Assembly (NCBI GenBank): GCA_019096195.1
Contig: JAGTXK010000087.1
Span: forward strand, 124,001-188,000
DNA from: Boletus sp. NGJ
Lineage: Eukaryota; Basidiomycota; Agaricomycetes; Boletales; Boletaceae
Direction of reading: 5' to 3'
DNA: 64,000 nucleotides
Part shown: piece by piece, positions 23,756-34,849 of the stretch
Layout: the number at the start of each line of letters is the position of its first letter
Numbering within the stretch: position 1 is the first letter of the stretch
Position numbers and translations under genes: made by a program
The notes under the pieces: generated by a model
Database searches by the model: none
Seen by the model: only the letters and a program-made list of their open reading frames with translations
What the model was told of the DNA's origin: nothing

Positions 23756-24600
23756 CATGCAGGTCCAAATGCTCGAGCACAGATACCTGACATCTCAGAC
23801 GTTGTTTCCCATCACTCTACAGCCATTTCAGGTGGAGTTGGCAACACTGACAGGCGTTCCTGTCATCTTGTCCACTCTGCTGGTCCATCTGATTGCAAAC
23901 GCACATCATCAGCCAATGTTCGAATCCCACTCCAAGCCTCGCTGTAGGTTGTCCTGCTGGATCTGTCTCGCCATGTGATCCCCTCCATTCATTTCATGTT
24001 CCGAGTGCCTAGCACTGTTACGATGCCATATGTTGGAGCGATGGATAGCGCTTTGAGTTTGAATCCGACGTTTCAGCACTCGATCACCCAGTCGTTTGAG
24101 AAGTGTAAAGCCGTGATGGCAACCCCCAGCAGCACTGTCATCGAGCTGGATGCGTAGCTGGTAATGTCTTATCTCCACCCTACGCAGATCCCACCTCATC
24201 TCTGCATCCTGATATTCGTGGATCGACGCTACACTATACCACTATCATGGTACGTTTTTGTCGCTACGACACACCGCAATCACAGTCACTATTTTCCCTA
24301 ATCTCTCCCAGCATTGTTCTAACACCCTTTTTTCATCGATTTGTCTTGCTTCATCATTCCTTTCCCTCTTATTTTTGTGGTGTTCTCTTTTCCTTGCCCA
24401 CTCGCATCATGACTGGCATATTTGTAGCATTCTTCTTGGACGCTGTCTCGTTCATTTGGCTCCATCATACATCCCTGTTTCTTTCCCCCCGACTTTCTCC
24501 TGTTCTCGATTTGGATTAGGTTTCATGACAATGATCTCCTACATTTTTTCAATTCTGATGGTTTTCTGGTACTGCACACCTGTCATTATTTCTTTCTACA
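23756..24600. other. Unassigned spacer between WD40 copies
   Basis: No gene supported. A minus-strand reading at about 23760-24140 is coding-like but interrupted and matches nothing I know. From 24250 to 24560 the plus strand is pyrimidine-rich, like a fungal promoter or intron tract. Confidence 0.3.
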
Positions 24601-25528
24601 AATGAGGAATGTAAGGTATTTGCGCCGTCATTTGAGAGTACAGGGTGCAGTCAGGTTCATGTGTCTGATGAGGTTGGGAGGATGGTAGCCATCTTCACCA
24701 GGGGCAGTCAGCTCATGGCTTGGATTCTCGTACTCGACCATGGATAGGTTTATCACGACTCGCACTGATAGTACTGCGTGATACACGAACCCAACAAACT
24801 GCATGGTTGTGTTCCACTTGCTCCCGGTACAGTGTGAAATCTACATGTAATGCATTCAAACATTTCAATCAATGTCCCTCATCATGTGTACCTCAGCGAC
24901 AACACAACAACCACATGGGATATCTGATTGAAAACCTGAGGGTCCCATAGTCTAATTCTTCATGTTGCTGATCTAGTATGAGTCTGACAATCTAGGTGAG
25001 AAAAAAGTAACATGCACTGTCACATGGACCCCCACGGGCGGAGGTTGAGATGGATTGGTGGCTTGTTGCGTCTGACGGGACATGAGCTGATGTGACAAGC
25101 ATCACTGGAAAGAGATGCACCAGGTCGGCTTCCCTTGCATCTGCAGCACCTTGTCCACTACGAGAAGCACCTTCGATCATATGTTTGCGAGTAGTGGTCT
25201 TGCTGCGCGAAGTAGTCTGTAACATGTGATGAGTCACTGCATACTACAAATCCAAGGAACAATGAACCGTTCGCCATTTAACGATTTTGTTCCTCGCCAG
25301 CTAAGATGTGTTCGACACAGTGCATTCAATTGTCCTCGAAAAAAATGCACTCACAGCCATTATTGAAGGTCCCTCTTGCCTGTCATCTACTCTTGGTGGT
25401 GAGTAGGAAGTAGATGTATGATCAGCAGGCTCACATGACTTTCCAGAAAGTTGATCGAGCCTGTGCGACACTGGATACTTGTTACTCTTTCCGAACCTCG
25501 TCTGGAACCACCTCTTGACCACCCTGGT
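24601..25528 (-). pseudogene. WD40 gene copy D, 3' end only
   Basis: Contains the 3' flank (24625-24880, matching 14240-14500), the tail exon (24992-25237) and part of the basic exon (25301-25528, VKRWFQTRFGKSNK). It is cut exactly at 25528 by the LTR of the next element. No propeller part survives at this locus, and the missing remainder is not found on the other side of that element. Confidence 0.7.
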
Positions 25529-25876
25529 TGAAAGGGAAAAAGCCTCAATATCTCAAAGGGCGCTAAGTGCGCTATCTAAGAGAGAGAAGAGGAATTCCAA
25601 AGCTAGCTAATACAGGTGTTACTACGCTACTTATATACTACCTACTTGTGCACACGGGCCATGGCTTAGGGCCGGCATGGAATGTGCTAGAGGGTTCCAT
25701 ATGACGTACAGTGACGTAGTGGGGTCTAGGTTGTTCTATGGGTATGGGGTTGTGACGTAACCTGACTAATGTGTGACGTAGGGTCTAGATATGAGGTAAC
25801 TACATAAGGTGTTCGTGGGATCGTCAAGTGTTAGCTAACTACGTTAAATAATGAGAAAATGTCTGAATTCGTTTCA
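25529..25876 (-). repeat. 3' LTR of the minus-strand chromovirus
   Basis: 348 bp with TG..CA ends, next to the polypurine tract on its inner side. Near-identical to 32280-32627. Confidence 0.93.
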
Positions 25877-28800
25877 TTACCCCCTTTTTAGTCGTTGAAC
25901 TCCTGGTCGACGATGATACTGGTAAGCTGGACGTCATCATGGGGTTCAGGGATTTCAAAGAGGTGATCGGGGAGGTGGTTGAGGGATGCCGTGTACGAGC
26001 GGAAGGATGGATCTTCGAATAGTGGGGTCCCGGGGAAGGCGCACGTTGGGCAGTCGCACTCGTTGTCGGCGAGTGTGCAGATGGCGGTGGGGTTTTCGTG
26101 GTGGAACTTCTCGATTGCCTGTGGGGCATTTGAGACGTTCTTCTTTGGTTCCCATGTGCGTTCTTTGCGGGGGTATCCTTTCCATTGTACGAGGTATTCT
26201 GTTTTGCTGCGTCACTTATGTGAGTTGGCGACGTGCTCCACTTCATACTCTTCTTGCTGTTGGATGATAACTGGGGGCGGTGGTTTCGGTTTCGTCTGGG
26301 AGGGGGATGCGCCGGGGTGGTAAGGTGTGAGGAGCGACTCGTGGAAGATGGGGTGGATCCCTTTCCACATTCTGGGGAGGTCGAGTTCATAGGAGGCCTC
26401 GCCCACCTTTCGTTTCACCTTGAACGGTCCGTGTCATTTGTCGTCAAACTTTTTTGTTGGGCGGTCGGTCCGGATGTGAGTCCCTTCGAGTAGGACCTGT
26501 TGGCCGACTGTGTATTTGATGGCAGGGGATGCGCGTTTGTTGTGTGACCTCTTCATTGCCTGTGCCGCTTTCTCTAGTGTGTCCTTGGCCGAGTCGTGGT
26601 GTGCTTTCATGGTTTTGGCAAAGGAGGTGGCAGATTCGTTTCGCACTTCCACTCCTTTATTGGGTATGAGTGGTTGTTGCCCGTAGTTGAGCAGGAAGGG
26701 CGAGACACCGGTTGCACTAGTGGTTTGGGAGTTGTGGGTGAACTCGGCTAGCGGTAGCCATTTGGCCCAGTCAGTTTGGCGGTGGTTCATGTAGATGCGT
26801 AAGTACTTTTCTACTTCTCGGTTAACGTGTTCTGTCTGGCCGTCGGTTTGGGGGTGATAGGCTGTAGACGGGTTGGCTTGGATGCCGAGGAATGAGTAGA
26901 GGTCACGCATGAACGACGACACGAATTGCATTCCTCGATCTGAGATCACCTTGCGGGGGACACCGTGGAGTTTGAATACTTGGTCGCGGAAGATTGTTGT
27001 GACTCCTTGTGACGTAATGGTGTCCATTACTGGTGCTAGGTGGATCATTTTCAAGAAACGATTGACAATGACTAAGATGGCATTCTTGCCATCCGATTGG
27101 GGGAGGGGGCCGATCAGGTCTATGGAGATGATTTGCTAGGGGGCTGATGGGACTTTGTTTGGGTGGAGTGGTGTGTTGGTTGCCGAGGTTTTGGCTTTAA
27201 CCTTTTGGCATGTGTCACAGCCTTTGACGTACGACTCCATGTCCTTCTGTAGTGATGGCCAATAGTATTCGCTCATGATCAGGTCGCGAGTTCGTCGGAT
27301 ACCGGGATGGCCAGCGATCGGGTGATCATGGTTGGCAATGAGGATGTCCTCTCGGAGTTTCGCGTCGTTTGGCACGTATACGAGCAATTTCCAGTGGACG
27401 AGTCCCTCCTTGCAGGTCCAGGGGGAGTCCTTCTTCTCTAGGCCATCTTTGGCGAACTGTTCGAGTTTGTACTGCATCTTTGTGATTCTCGAGAGTGTGC
27501 TCACGGGGGCGACAGCCTTGAGTGAGACTGTTGTGGAGGTTGGTGATGGTGGTGGTGAAAAAAGGGTGTCGGGGAGTAGCGTTTGCGTGGCGTTGTCGGA
27601 TGTCACCCCCTTTTCAAAGTCTGGCCTCCTGGACAGAGGATCCACAGGGTTGGTTTTGCCCAGTCGGTGGCTGATTACTACGTGGTATTCTTGTAGTATT
27701 TGTTGCCATCTGGCCTGGTGGTGAGTGAGATCTTGGGGTTTGCAGAAGAACTCGAGGTTCTTATGATCCATCCAGATCTCGATTGGGTGTGCGGCTTCTA
27801 GGAGGTACTGACGCCATTTGTTAAGGGCGAACATGATGGCTAGCATCTCTAGATCGGCCGTGTGGTAGTTTCTCTCTGCGTTGTTGAGGGAGCGGGAGAT
27901 GAATGCGACGGGGTGCCATACGCCGTCGTGTCGTTGGGATAGGATGGTGCCGATGCCGATACCTGAACTGTCGGTTTTGATATGGTAAGGGTCATTGTCG
28001 GTTGGCATTGCCAGCACCGGGGCGGAGGAGATGGTGTCTTTGAGGGTCTGGAAAGCCTCTTGGCATGCCGTTGTCCACTCGAAGTCTTTCTTTACCGACG
28101 TAAGCGCGTTGAGAGGGTGCGCGATCATTGCGAAGTTCTTTACGAATCGTTGGTAGAAGTTGAGGAATCCGAGGAAACCTCTTAGCGTCTTCTTTGATGT
28201 GGGGGTTGGCCAGCTTCTGATGGCTTCCACCTTTTTGCCATCCATCTTTACCCTGTCTTGTGCGATGACGAGCCCAAGGAACTCGGTCTCTTGGACCTCA
28301 AAGTCGCACTTGTCGTGGCGTAGGTAGAGGTGAGCATCCCTCAGGATGTGTAGCACTTCGCATACTACCTTGCGGTGTTCTTCGAGCATTCTTGTGAATA
28401 TCATGATATCGTCTATATAGATGACCACTATGCCTCGGTCTACCAGGTTCTTGAACAGTGTGTTCATCATAGTTTGGAACATCACTGGGGAATTGGTAAG
28501 TCCAAAGAACATCATGAGCGGTTCAAATAGTCCGCGATTGGTTCGGAAGGCCGCCTTCCATTCATCTCCTTCTGCCATCCGTACGTTATTGTAGCCCCAT
28601 CTCACGTCGAATTTCGTGTAGTATTTGTCCGACTTAAGCTTGTCGACCAGTTCGCTTATGAGTGGGAGGGGGTAGCGGTTCCTCTTTGTTACTGCGTTTA
28701 GTTTACGGTAGTCTTGTATGGGGCGGAGGTGTCCGTCTTTCTTCTTGATGAAGAAGAATGCCGAGGCGAAGGGTGATTTGGAAGATCGTATCCTTCCGGA

Positions 28801-31800
28801 TTTGAGGTTTTCCTCGAGGAAGGTGTCGAGTTCTTTTTGTTCGCCGGGTTTAGTGGGTAGACCTTGCAGTCTACTTCGTGGTTTCCCGGGAGGAGCTCGA
28901 TGGGGTGGTCCCAAGGGCATCTCAGGGGTAGCGCGTCGAAGCTCTCTTTGTCGAACACGTCCTTGAATTCATGGACGTATTTCGGGGCGGCTTCCTCAAA
29001 GGTTCTCTTTTTCTTTTGGGTGTAGTCTTTAATGGCTACTTCCATTGCGACATTTCGATTTTGCATGTATTCTACTACATTGATTTCGAATAGGTGGTCA
29101 CCTTGGGAAGGCATGTAGTCTATGTCCATCTCGTCTTCCTCCTCATCTACATTGTTCGTGATGTGATCCCCCTTGCAGCAGAAGGAGATTCTGCCTGTTC
29201 TCCAGTTGATGGCTGGGTTGTGAGTTTTCAGCCAGTCGTGTCCTAGGAATATCATGTTGGGCCCAAGGTTTGTCACGGCGAGGGCCAGTTGTTCCTTATG
29301 ATCCTGGACTTGGAGTTCGAGTATCACGAATTTTTCTACTTTGCCTCCGGCATTTGGTGTGCCATCGGCATTGTAGACTGTGAGGGGACGAGGTAGTGAG
29401 TGGGTGGTTGCCCCTTCTCAGTTACGAACTTCTTGTATATGGATGACCCAGTGCAACCTGAGTTGATCAGCGCCTTGACTTTGGTGGTCTGTCGATTCGC
29501 GAAGGTCACTCTGACGGGGATTTCCAATGAGTTTCGCTTTGTTGATCGGGGGGGTGCTTTCCAGAATTTCGGGGGGTGCTGTAGGTCGCGGAGGACCCAG
29601 TATGCCTCTTCGTTGGAAAGTTTGTGGAGGTCTTGTATGAGGTCCTGAGATACTTCGGTCGCTCTGGTGTCGTGGACGAAAGACCGGAGGTGGCGGATGC
29701 TTCACTCTACATCCGTGTTTTCCACTTGTGCTTTCATCCAGTGTATGGACCAGGGGTCCAACGTGTTCAACCAGGAGCGAGAGGGCATCTCTTCCTTTTG
29801 TACTTCCTTTGGGTGTTTGCGGGGTATCATGTCTGTGTTGTTTGGGCCATTGTCTGACTTTATGGATGGCGCGAACTTTACCCTTCGTGGCATGATGGTT
29901 ATATTTTTAATCGGTGGGGTTCCCGGGAGGTTCACGCGGTTTTCAGTTTCAGTCTCATCAATGTCAAGAACAGAGAATCGATTGTTTGGCAATGACTTAA
30001 GTTGTACAGCAGGTCGACTGTTATCTACTGTACAGGCTGAAAACCCAAATCATTTTGTACATCGGATGCGTAAACTACTGGCTCCTCCCGAGGAGCTTCT
30101 GCGGAGTTCATCATAGCTCTTATGGTTGCGAACATGTCGGCGGACACCTCTTGTCCATTGACCGTGATACTTCTCACCTGAGGGCGAGGGCAGGGTGGGT
30201 GATCTGCGCAGGGCCAGGGTTTCCTGCACTTTCGGCACAGTCCTGCTGCGCACGCCTTGTCCAGCTCCATGGGAGCGCCTTGGCCGGGGAACATTCCAGT
30301 TTGTTGAGGGTGCAGGCACATAGTGGGCGCCGAGGGAGGCAGAGCGGTCGGCGGGGGAGGGTAACGTGGACGTGGGGTGAACCTAGGGTTATACGTGGGG
30401 CCTGTTGCATAGACAGAAGTGACCTTTTTGCGCTCTGTGATGGCGCATAGTACTTCTTCTGCCCCTATGAGGGCCTGCTCCCATTTGCGGATGTTGGTGG
30501 AGTTGATGAGGTCTGGCTTGTACCTCTCGACGTATTCAACCAAGTCGTTGCGAGCTTGGTGTCGGATTTGGTTCACGATTGTTCGTCCATTGATTCTCAC
30601 GTCGAATTTGGCCTCGATGGCCAGTTGGAAGAGCCAGGTGAAGTAGTCTTCAACAGTATCTCTGCCCTGCCGGAGGGAGAAGAGTTTCTGTTTGGCTTTC
30701 CGAACAAGGCCTGCGGGCTGGAAGGTCTTCTTTAGTTTATCTACGAAGAACTTGAAGTTGATGAGGGCGTAGGCGTTGCCTTCAGCCAACAGGTCCAAGA
30801 ATCGACCGGCCGCGTTGTCGCCGCGCATGTAGGATAGTGTGATCAGGATTTTCTGTTGGTCAGTCGGCTCAGCTTCGAAGCCACTGAGGTACAGAGTCAT
30901 CGTTCACCACCACTGGACGAACTTCTCCTTGTTTTCGTCATAGTGTTCAGGTTTTGCGGCTAGACTCTTCCCAATTTGAGGGGAAGTGGGAGGGAAGCCA
31001 CGCGCTGGTGCCCTTGGGAGCCCAGGTGAACTCCAGTGGGAGGACAGCGAGTTGGGGAGCTGCGGCAGGGGTCGGGTTGGAGGAGGTCCCTGCAGCGGGA
31101 AGGGTTGCGGAGTGGTGGGCATTGGTGACGACGGGAGGTTGACCCTGATGGGGGTCACGGTTGGCATTTCGAGGGGCGGTGGTGGTCCAGCCGCTGCGGG
31201 GTTGAGGGTGAACTGCTCTCGCCACAGGTTGTAGCGGAGGATAGACTGGTGCAGGTTGTACTGTGACACCTCCTTCTGCAGGTGTGTAGTGATGGGGGCG
31301 AGTGGGGTTGGCTGTGCCAACTGAAGAGTAGGGAGGCCTTGAGCCGCTGCCCTCTGCGCGAGATCTCGAAAGCTCCCTGGAGCGATTGGTGTGATGGAGG
31401 GGGGGCGGCTGTATGGGGATTGAGGGATGGTGGTCATCTCGGCGTAGACCAGCGAGTTCTGCGAGATGGGTTATCGTACGCACGCGCCGGATGAGCGTCG
31501 GCAAGTAAGTGGTGAGGGTGGTATGGACGACGAGAGAGTAGTCTGGGTGGGCCCAAACGTATCATTGGCGAAAGACCTGGTAGGAATGCGTCTGTTCCAG
31601 AGGCAGCTTGAAAGAAATAACGGCAGGAAGGACCGCACACCGTCAGGATGGGAGAGAGTCGAAAGTGGGAACCAGAGTATAACTTCCTTACTATTGGAAG
31701 GTGGCACACGCCCGAAAGTCGAGATAAATCGGGTTATCGTGCCTACGTGACATTACGGGTGATCACACGAACCCGAGTCCACTATCGTAGGACCAGCGTA

Positions 31801-32267
31801 CGCCCAGGTCAACAACCACCTGAGAAGCAGGGCTTGTGCACTATGCCCGGTAGCAATGTTATCTGTATTTCTGACGCCGGACGAGCATATAGACAAGCAT
31901 TTTGCCGAGTGCTTTACTCGAGTGCGTCGCGTGCACCAGCGGATCCCTCTAAACCTGAGGTCCAGTATAGGGTGAACGGCGGCAAAGAGCCCGCACATTC
32001 GGAAGTGGGTGAGGGGGTGAACGGTGACCGGTATCCCCTTATCTTCTCCTGCAGTCGAGGATGATTCCCACGCTGACCACCACCTAGTAGGCTGGAATTA
32101 CGTCTACCGCTAACAGGAGTCCTCGGTTCCTCTGAGGATTGATGCAGGGGGAGTCTGGGTCGGAAGCGGGAGCGGTACTAGCAGGCAAAAAGTTTGCACT
32201 GACTAGGCAAAGCGAGTAGGAAAGAGGGCAAGAATGTCCGGAGGCGAAGAGCCTGGGGACGAGGTAT

Positions 32268-32279
32268 AGCTTTGGAATT
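32268..32279 (-). other. Self-priming type primer-binding site
   Basis: The 12 nt directly after the 5' LTR read AATTCCAAAGCT in element orientation. They are the exact reverse complement of AGCTTTGGAATT inside the LTR, at the predicted RNA start. No tRNA-like TGG primer site is seen. The Tf1/sushi lineage of chromoviruses primes with its own RNA 5' end, and this fits. Confidence 0.75.
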
Positions 32280-32627
32280 TGAAAGGGAAAAAGCCTCAAT
32301 ATCTCAAAGGGCGCTAAGTGCGCTATCTAAGAGAGAGAAGAGGAATTCCAAAGCTAGCTAATACAGGTGTTACTATGCTACTTATATACTACCTACTTGT
32401 GCGCACAGGCCATGGCTTAGGGCCGGCATGGAATGTGCTAGAGGGTTCCATATGACGTACGGTGACATAGTGGGGTCTAGGTTGTTCTATGGGTATGGGG
32501 TTGTGACGTAACCTGACTAATGTGTGACATAGGGTCTAGATATGAGGTAACTACGTAAGGTGTTCGTGGGATCGTCAAGTGTTAGCTAACTACATTAAAT
32601 AATGAAAAAATGTCCGAGTTTGTTTCA
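32280..32627 (-). repeat. 5' LTR of the minus-strand chromovirus
   Basis: 348 bp. In element orientation a TATA box (32382-32388) lies about 27 nt before AGCTTTGGAATT (32344-32355), which is the expected position of the RNA start. Confidence 0.93.
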
Positions 32628-33222
32628 ATATTCTTATGTCACAGCCACGAATGCAGACTTGACCCCAGTCAGTTGTAGAAGCAATATCTATATGTACAAC
32701 CATTCCATAGTGTGACTTCTTGCATTGAATGAGTCCTCCCAGTGGTTTCGATCCGTCCTCCTTTGTCAATGCAGCTTTTAAGCAGTTGCATTCTGATGTC
32801 CAGCTGTCTGTGGAACTTACAATTTGTACATTGTCGTCCTTGTCACCACTCTGGGATTCCTGATTAATCTTGCATTCAGGCAAATATATGACAAATCTGA
32901 ATTACACTCAACTCAGTGTTCTAATTGCGACTGACAGTAGCCTGAATCTTATCTTACCTGTGTTGGTGCAACCCATTGTGCAGAAAGTCATATCGGGATC
33001 TGTGCTTTTGTACACATTATGATTGTCAGATGATTTTTTATCAACAAGCTCAAGACTTAATAGTGTTGACACTGTCCTCATAACGAATCCTGAGGAAACT
33101 TCTTTTGGTAATTGACTCTGCCATAATCTAGATCCATTTGGCTACACTATTACTTAGGGACTCAGCTGAGCAGAAGTATCACAAACGCAGGACCTTGTGA
33201 GACCATTGTTGTGAATGCCATA
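32628..33222 (-). pseudogene. Fragment of an unknown Cys-containing gene
   Basis: Minus-strand exon-like reading at about 32640-32883 (starts MPECKINQESQSGDKDDN; includes LGGLIQCKKSHYGM and GQVCIRGCDI). A second piece lies near 32960-33080 (DPDMTFCTMGCTNT), separated by a plausible intron. The reading ends at the LTR edge at 32627. No family recognised; probably a truncated host or transposon-cargo gene. Confidence 0.35.
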
Positions 33223-33224
33223 TA

Positions 33225-33440
33225 CAGTGGCTCAAAAAACTGTCCGCATGTTTGGTCATTTTTCACTAAACATGTTATTCCCCAATAACCCCTAACCCTT
33301 ACCCTAACATATAGGTGTATGAAATAAAGCACTGACCCTTGGCTTTCTATCCATCAAGGTTTTAAGACATATGAATAAGAATTGATGAACTGGCAGCCAT
33401 TTCAAAACAATGACTCATTCGGACAGTTTTTTGACTCTAA
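33225..33440 (+). repeat. Left TIR of the Tc1/mariner element
   Basis: About 216 bp, matching 34618-34833 inverted. The outer end has GCTCAAAAAACTGTCCG; the inner end carries almost the same word inverted (CGGACAGTTTTTTGACTC). A tract CCCTAACCCTTACCCTAA lies inside. Confidence 0.9.
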
Positions 33441-33586
33441 GTTTTGATTACATATATTGGACCCTAGCATGCTGTAATATGATTACATACATTTGGTAAG
33501 GCTTCTATTATGTCACCATTATGTAACTGAGTGTCAGACAACATATATAAACTCCATCATTCCATGTTTATTTTTCCACCATCACC

Positions 33587-34603
33587 ATGAAATCCATTTC
33601 CATCTCTCAAAGAAACAATATCATCTCTCTCTCCTCTCATGGGCTTTCCTCTAGGAAAATCTCTGCCCAAACTGGCCTAGGGAAGTCTACAGTATGCCAA
33701 GTGCTTCAGGAACTCCAGCCAGAGAAGACTAGGCTTCTTGATGGCTGTCCTTCCAAGCTTACCTCTACCAACAAAAGAGCTATTGTCCAGCAAATTATTA
33801 CTAGCAAGGCCAGGAATGCTGTTCATGCTGCCCAATACATCAATACCATTATTGATACCCCTTTCTATCCTCAGACTGTTAGAAATACTCTCAAGGAAGC
33901 CTCCTTAAAGGCTGTGGTAAAGAAGAAAAAGCCACTGCTTTCTAGTGGTCACAAGAAAAGAAGATTAGCCTTTGCTCTCAAGTACCAGCATTGGACTGTG
34001 AAGGACTGGAAGAGAGTTATATAATCAGATGAGACCAAGATAAATAGGATTGGGTCAGATGGGCAAGAGTATGTGTGGAAAAAGAAAGGAGAGGGGCTAA
34101 TTGCTAGAGAGATCCAAGGCACAGTCAAGTTTAGAGGAGGTTCACTGATGGTATGGGGCTGCATAGGGTGGAATGGAGTGGGGATTTTGAGTGAGGTGGA
34201 GGGGAGAATGGATGCTGAACAGTATGTGGCCATATTGGAGCAGGGGTTGCTACAAAGCATGGAGGAATCTGGAATTCCAGAAGATGACATTATCTTTCAA
34301 CAAGATAATGATCCCAAGCATACCTCTAAAAGAGCCCAAAGATGGTTTGAAGAGCAAGGAATCAAGCTTCTGGACTGGCCTGCACAATCTCCAGACCTTA
34401 ATCCCATTGAACATACTTGGAATCACCTCAAGATATGCCTCTCAGGTTATGAAAATGCTCCTACAGGTATTCATCAATTGTGGGAAAGAGTAGTGGAGCA
34501 GTGGGGAAAGATTGATGAGGAACAGTGTCAGAAATGGATAGAAAGTATGCCTAGAAGGATTGAAGCAGTTATCAAGGCCAAAGGAGCTCATACCAAGTAC
34601 TAG
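33587..34603 (+). pseudogene. Tc1-type DD34E transposase, one stop
   Basis: Single uninterrupted exon apart from one in-frame TAA at 34022-34024; both halves are in the same frame, giving about 338 residues, normal for Tc1 transposases. N-terminal helix-turn-helix (LSSRKISAQTGLGKSTVCQ), then the catalytic core: first Asp in SDETK just after the stop, second in QQDNDPKHTS, and Glu in SPDLNPIEHTW, with 34 residues between the second and third (DD34E). The stop lies immediately before the SDET motif, so the product as written would lack the catalytic core. Confidence 0.93.
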
Positions 34604-34617
34604 ATACCTAGATAAAT

Positions 34618-34833
34618 TTAGAGTCAAAAAACTGTCCGAATGAGTCATTGTTTTGAAATGGCTGCCAGTTCATCAATTCTTATTCATATGTTTTAAAACC
34701 TTGATGGATAGAAAGCCAAGGGTCAGTGCTTTATTTCATACACCTATATGTTAGGGTAAGGGTTAGGGGTTATTGGGGAATAACACGTTTAGTGAGAAAT
34801 GACCAAACATGCGGACAGTTTTTTGAGCCACTG
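34618..34833 (-). repeat. Right TIR of the Tc1/mariner element
   Basis: Inverted copy of 33225-33440 with only a few differences by eye. Confidence 0.9.
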
Positions 34834-34849
34834 TATATATGTACTGACA

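Larger units (their letters stand above)
25529..32627 (-). mobile_element. Ty3/gypsy chromovirus with two LTRs, broken
   Basis: Minus-strand element of 7.1 kb with both LTRs. Parts in its own direction: 5' LTR 32280-32627, leader and primer-binding site, gag about 30020-31440 (with a CRKC-type zinc knuckle), protease about 29330-29530, reverse transcriptase and RNase H about 27600-28960 (YIDD), integrase about 26430-27400, chromodomain about 25960-26270, polypurine tract about 25877-25890, 3' LTR 25529-25876. Same group as the element at 1-5416. It is a fossil with about eight breaks. The two LTRs differ at about a dozen of 348 positions by eye, so it is fairly young, but the flanking 5-mers do not match, so no target duplication is seen. 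Confidence 0.93.
33225..34833 (+). mobile_element. Tc1/mariner element, full length
   Basis: 1609-bp DNA transposon flanked by TA on both sides (33223-33224 and 34834-34835), the target duplication of the Tc1/mariner superfamily. It has long inverted repeats of about 216 bp and one transposase gene. The arms are nearly identical by eye, so the insertion is young. It sits just upstream of the visible part of the DUF3712 gene. Confidence 0.95.

Noticed and set aside
32280-32627. Unlinked solo LTR
   Set aside because: It is adjacent to a primer-binding site and gag, and pairs with 25529-25876 as the two ends of one element.
33285-33312. True chromosome end or interstitial telomere
   Set aside because: The tract occurs in mirror copies inside both TIRs of a transposon and is imperfect and short.
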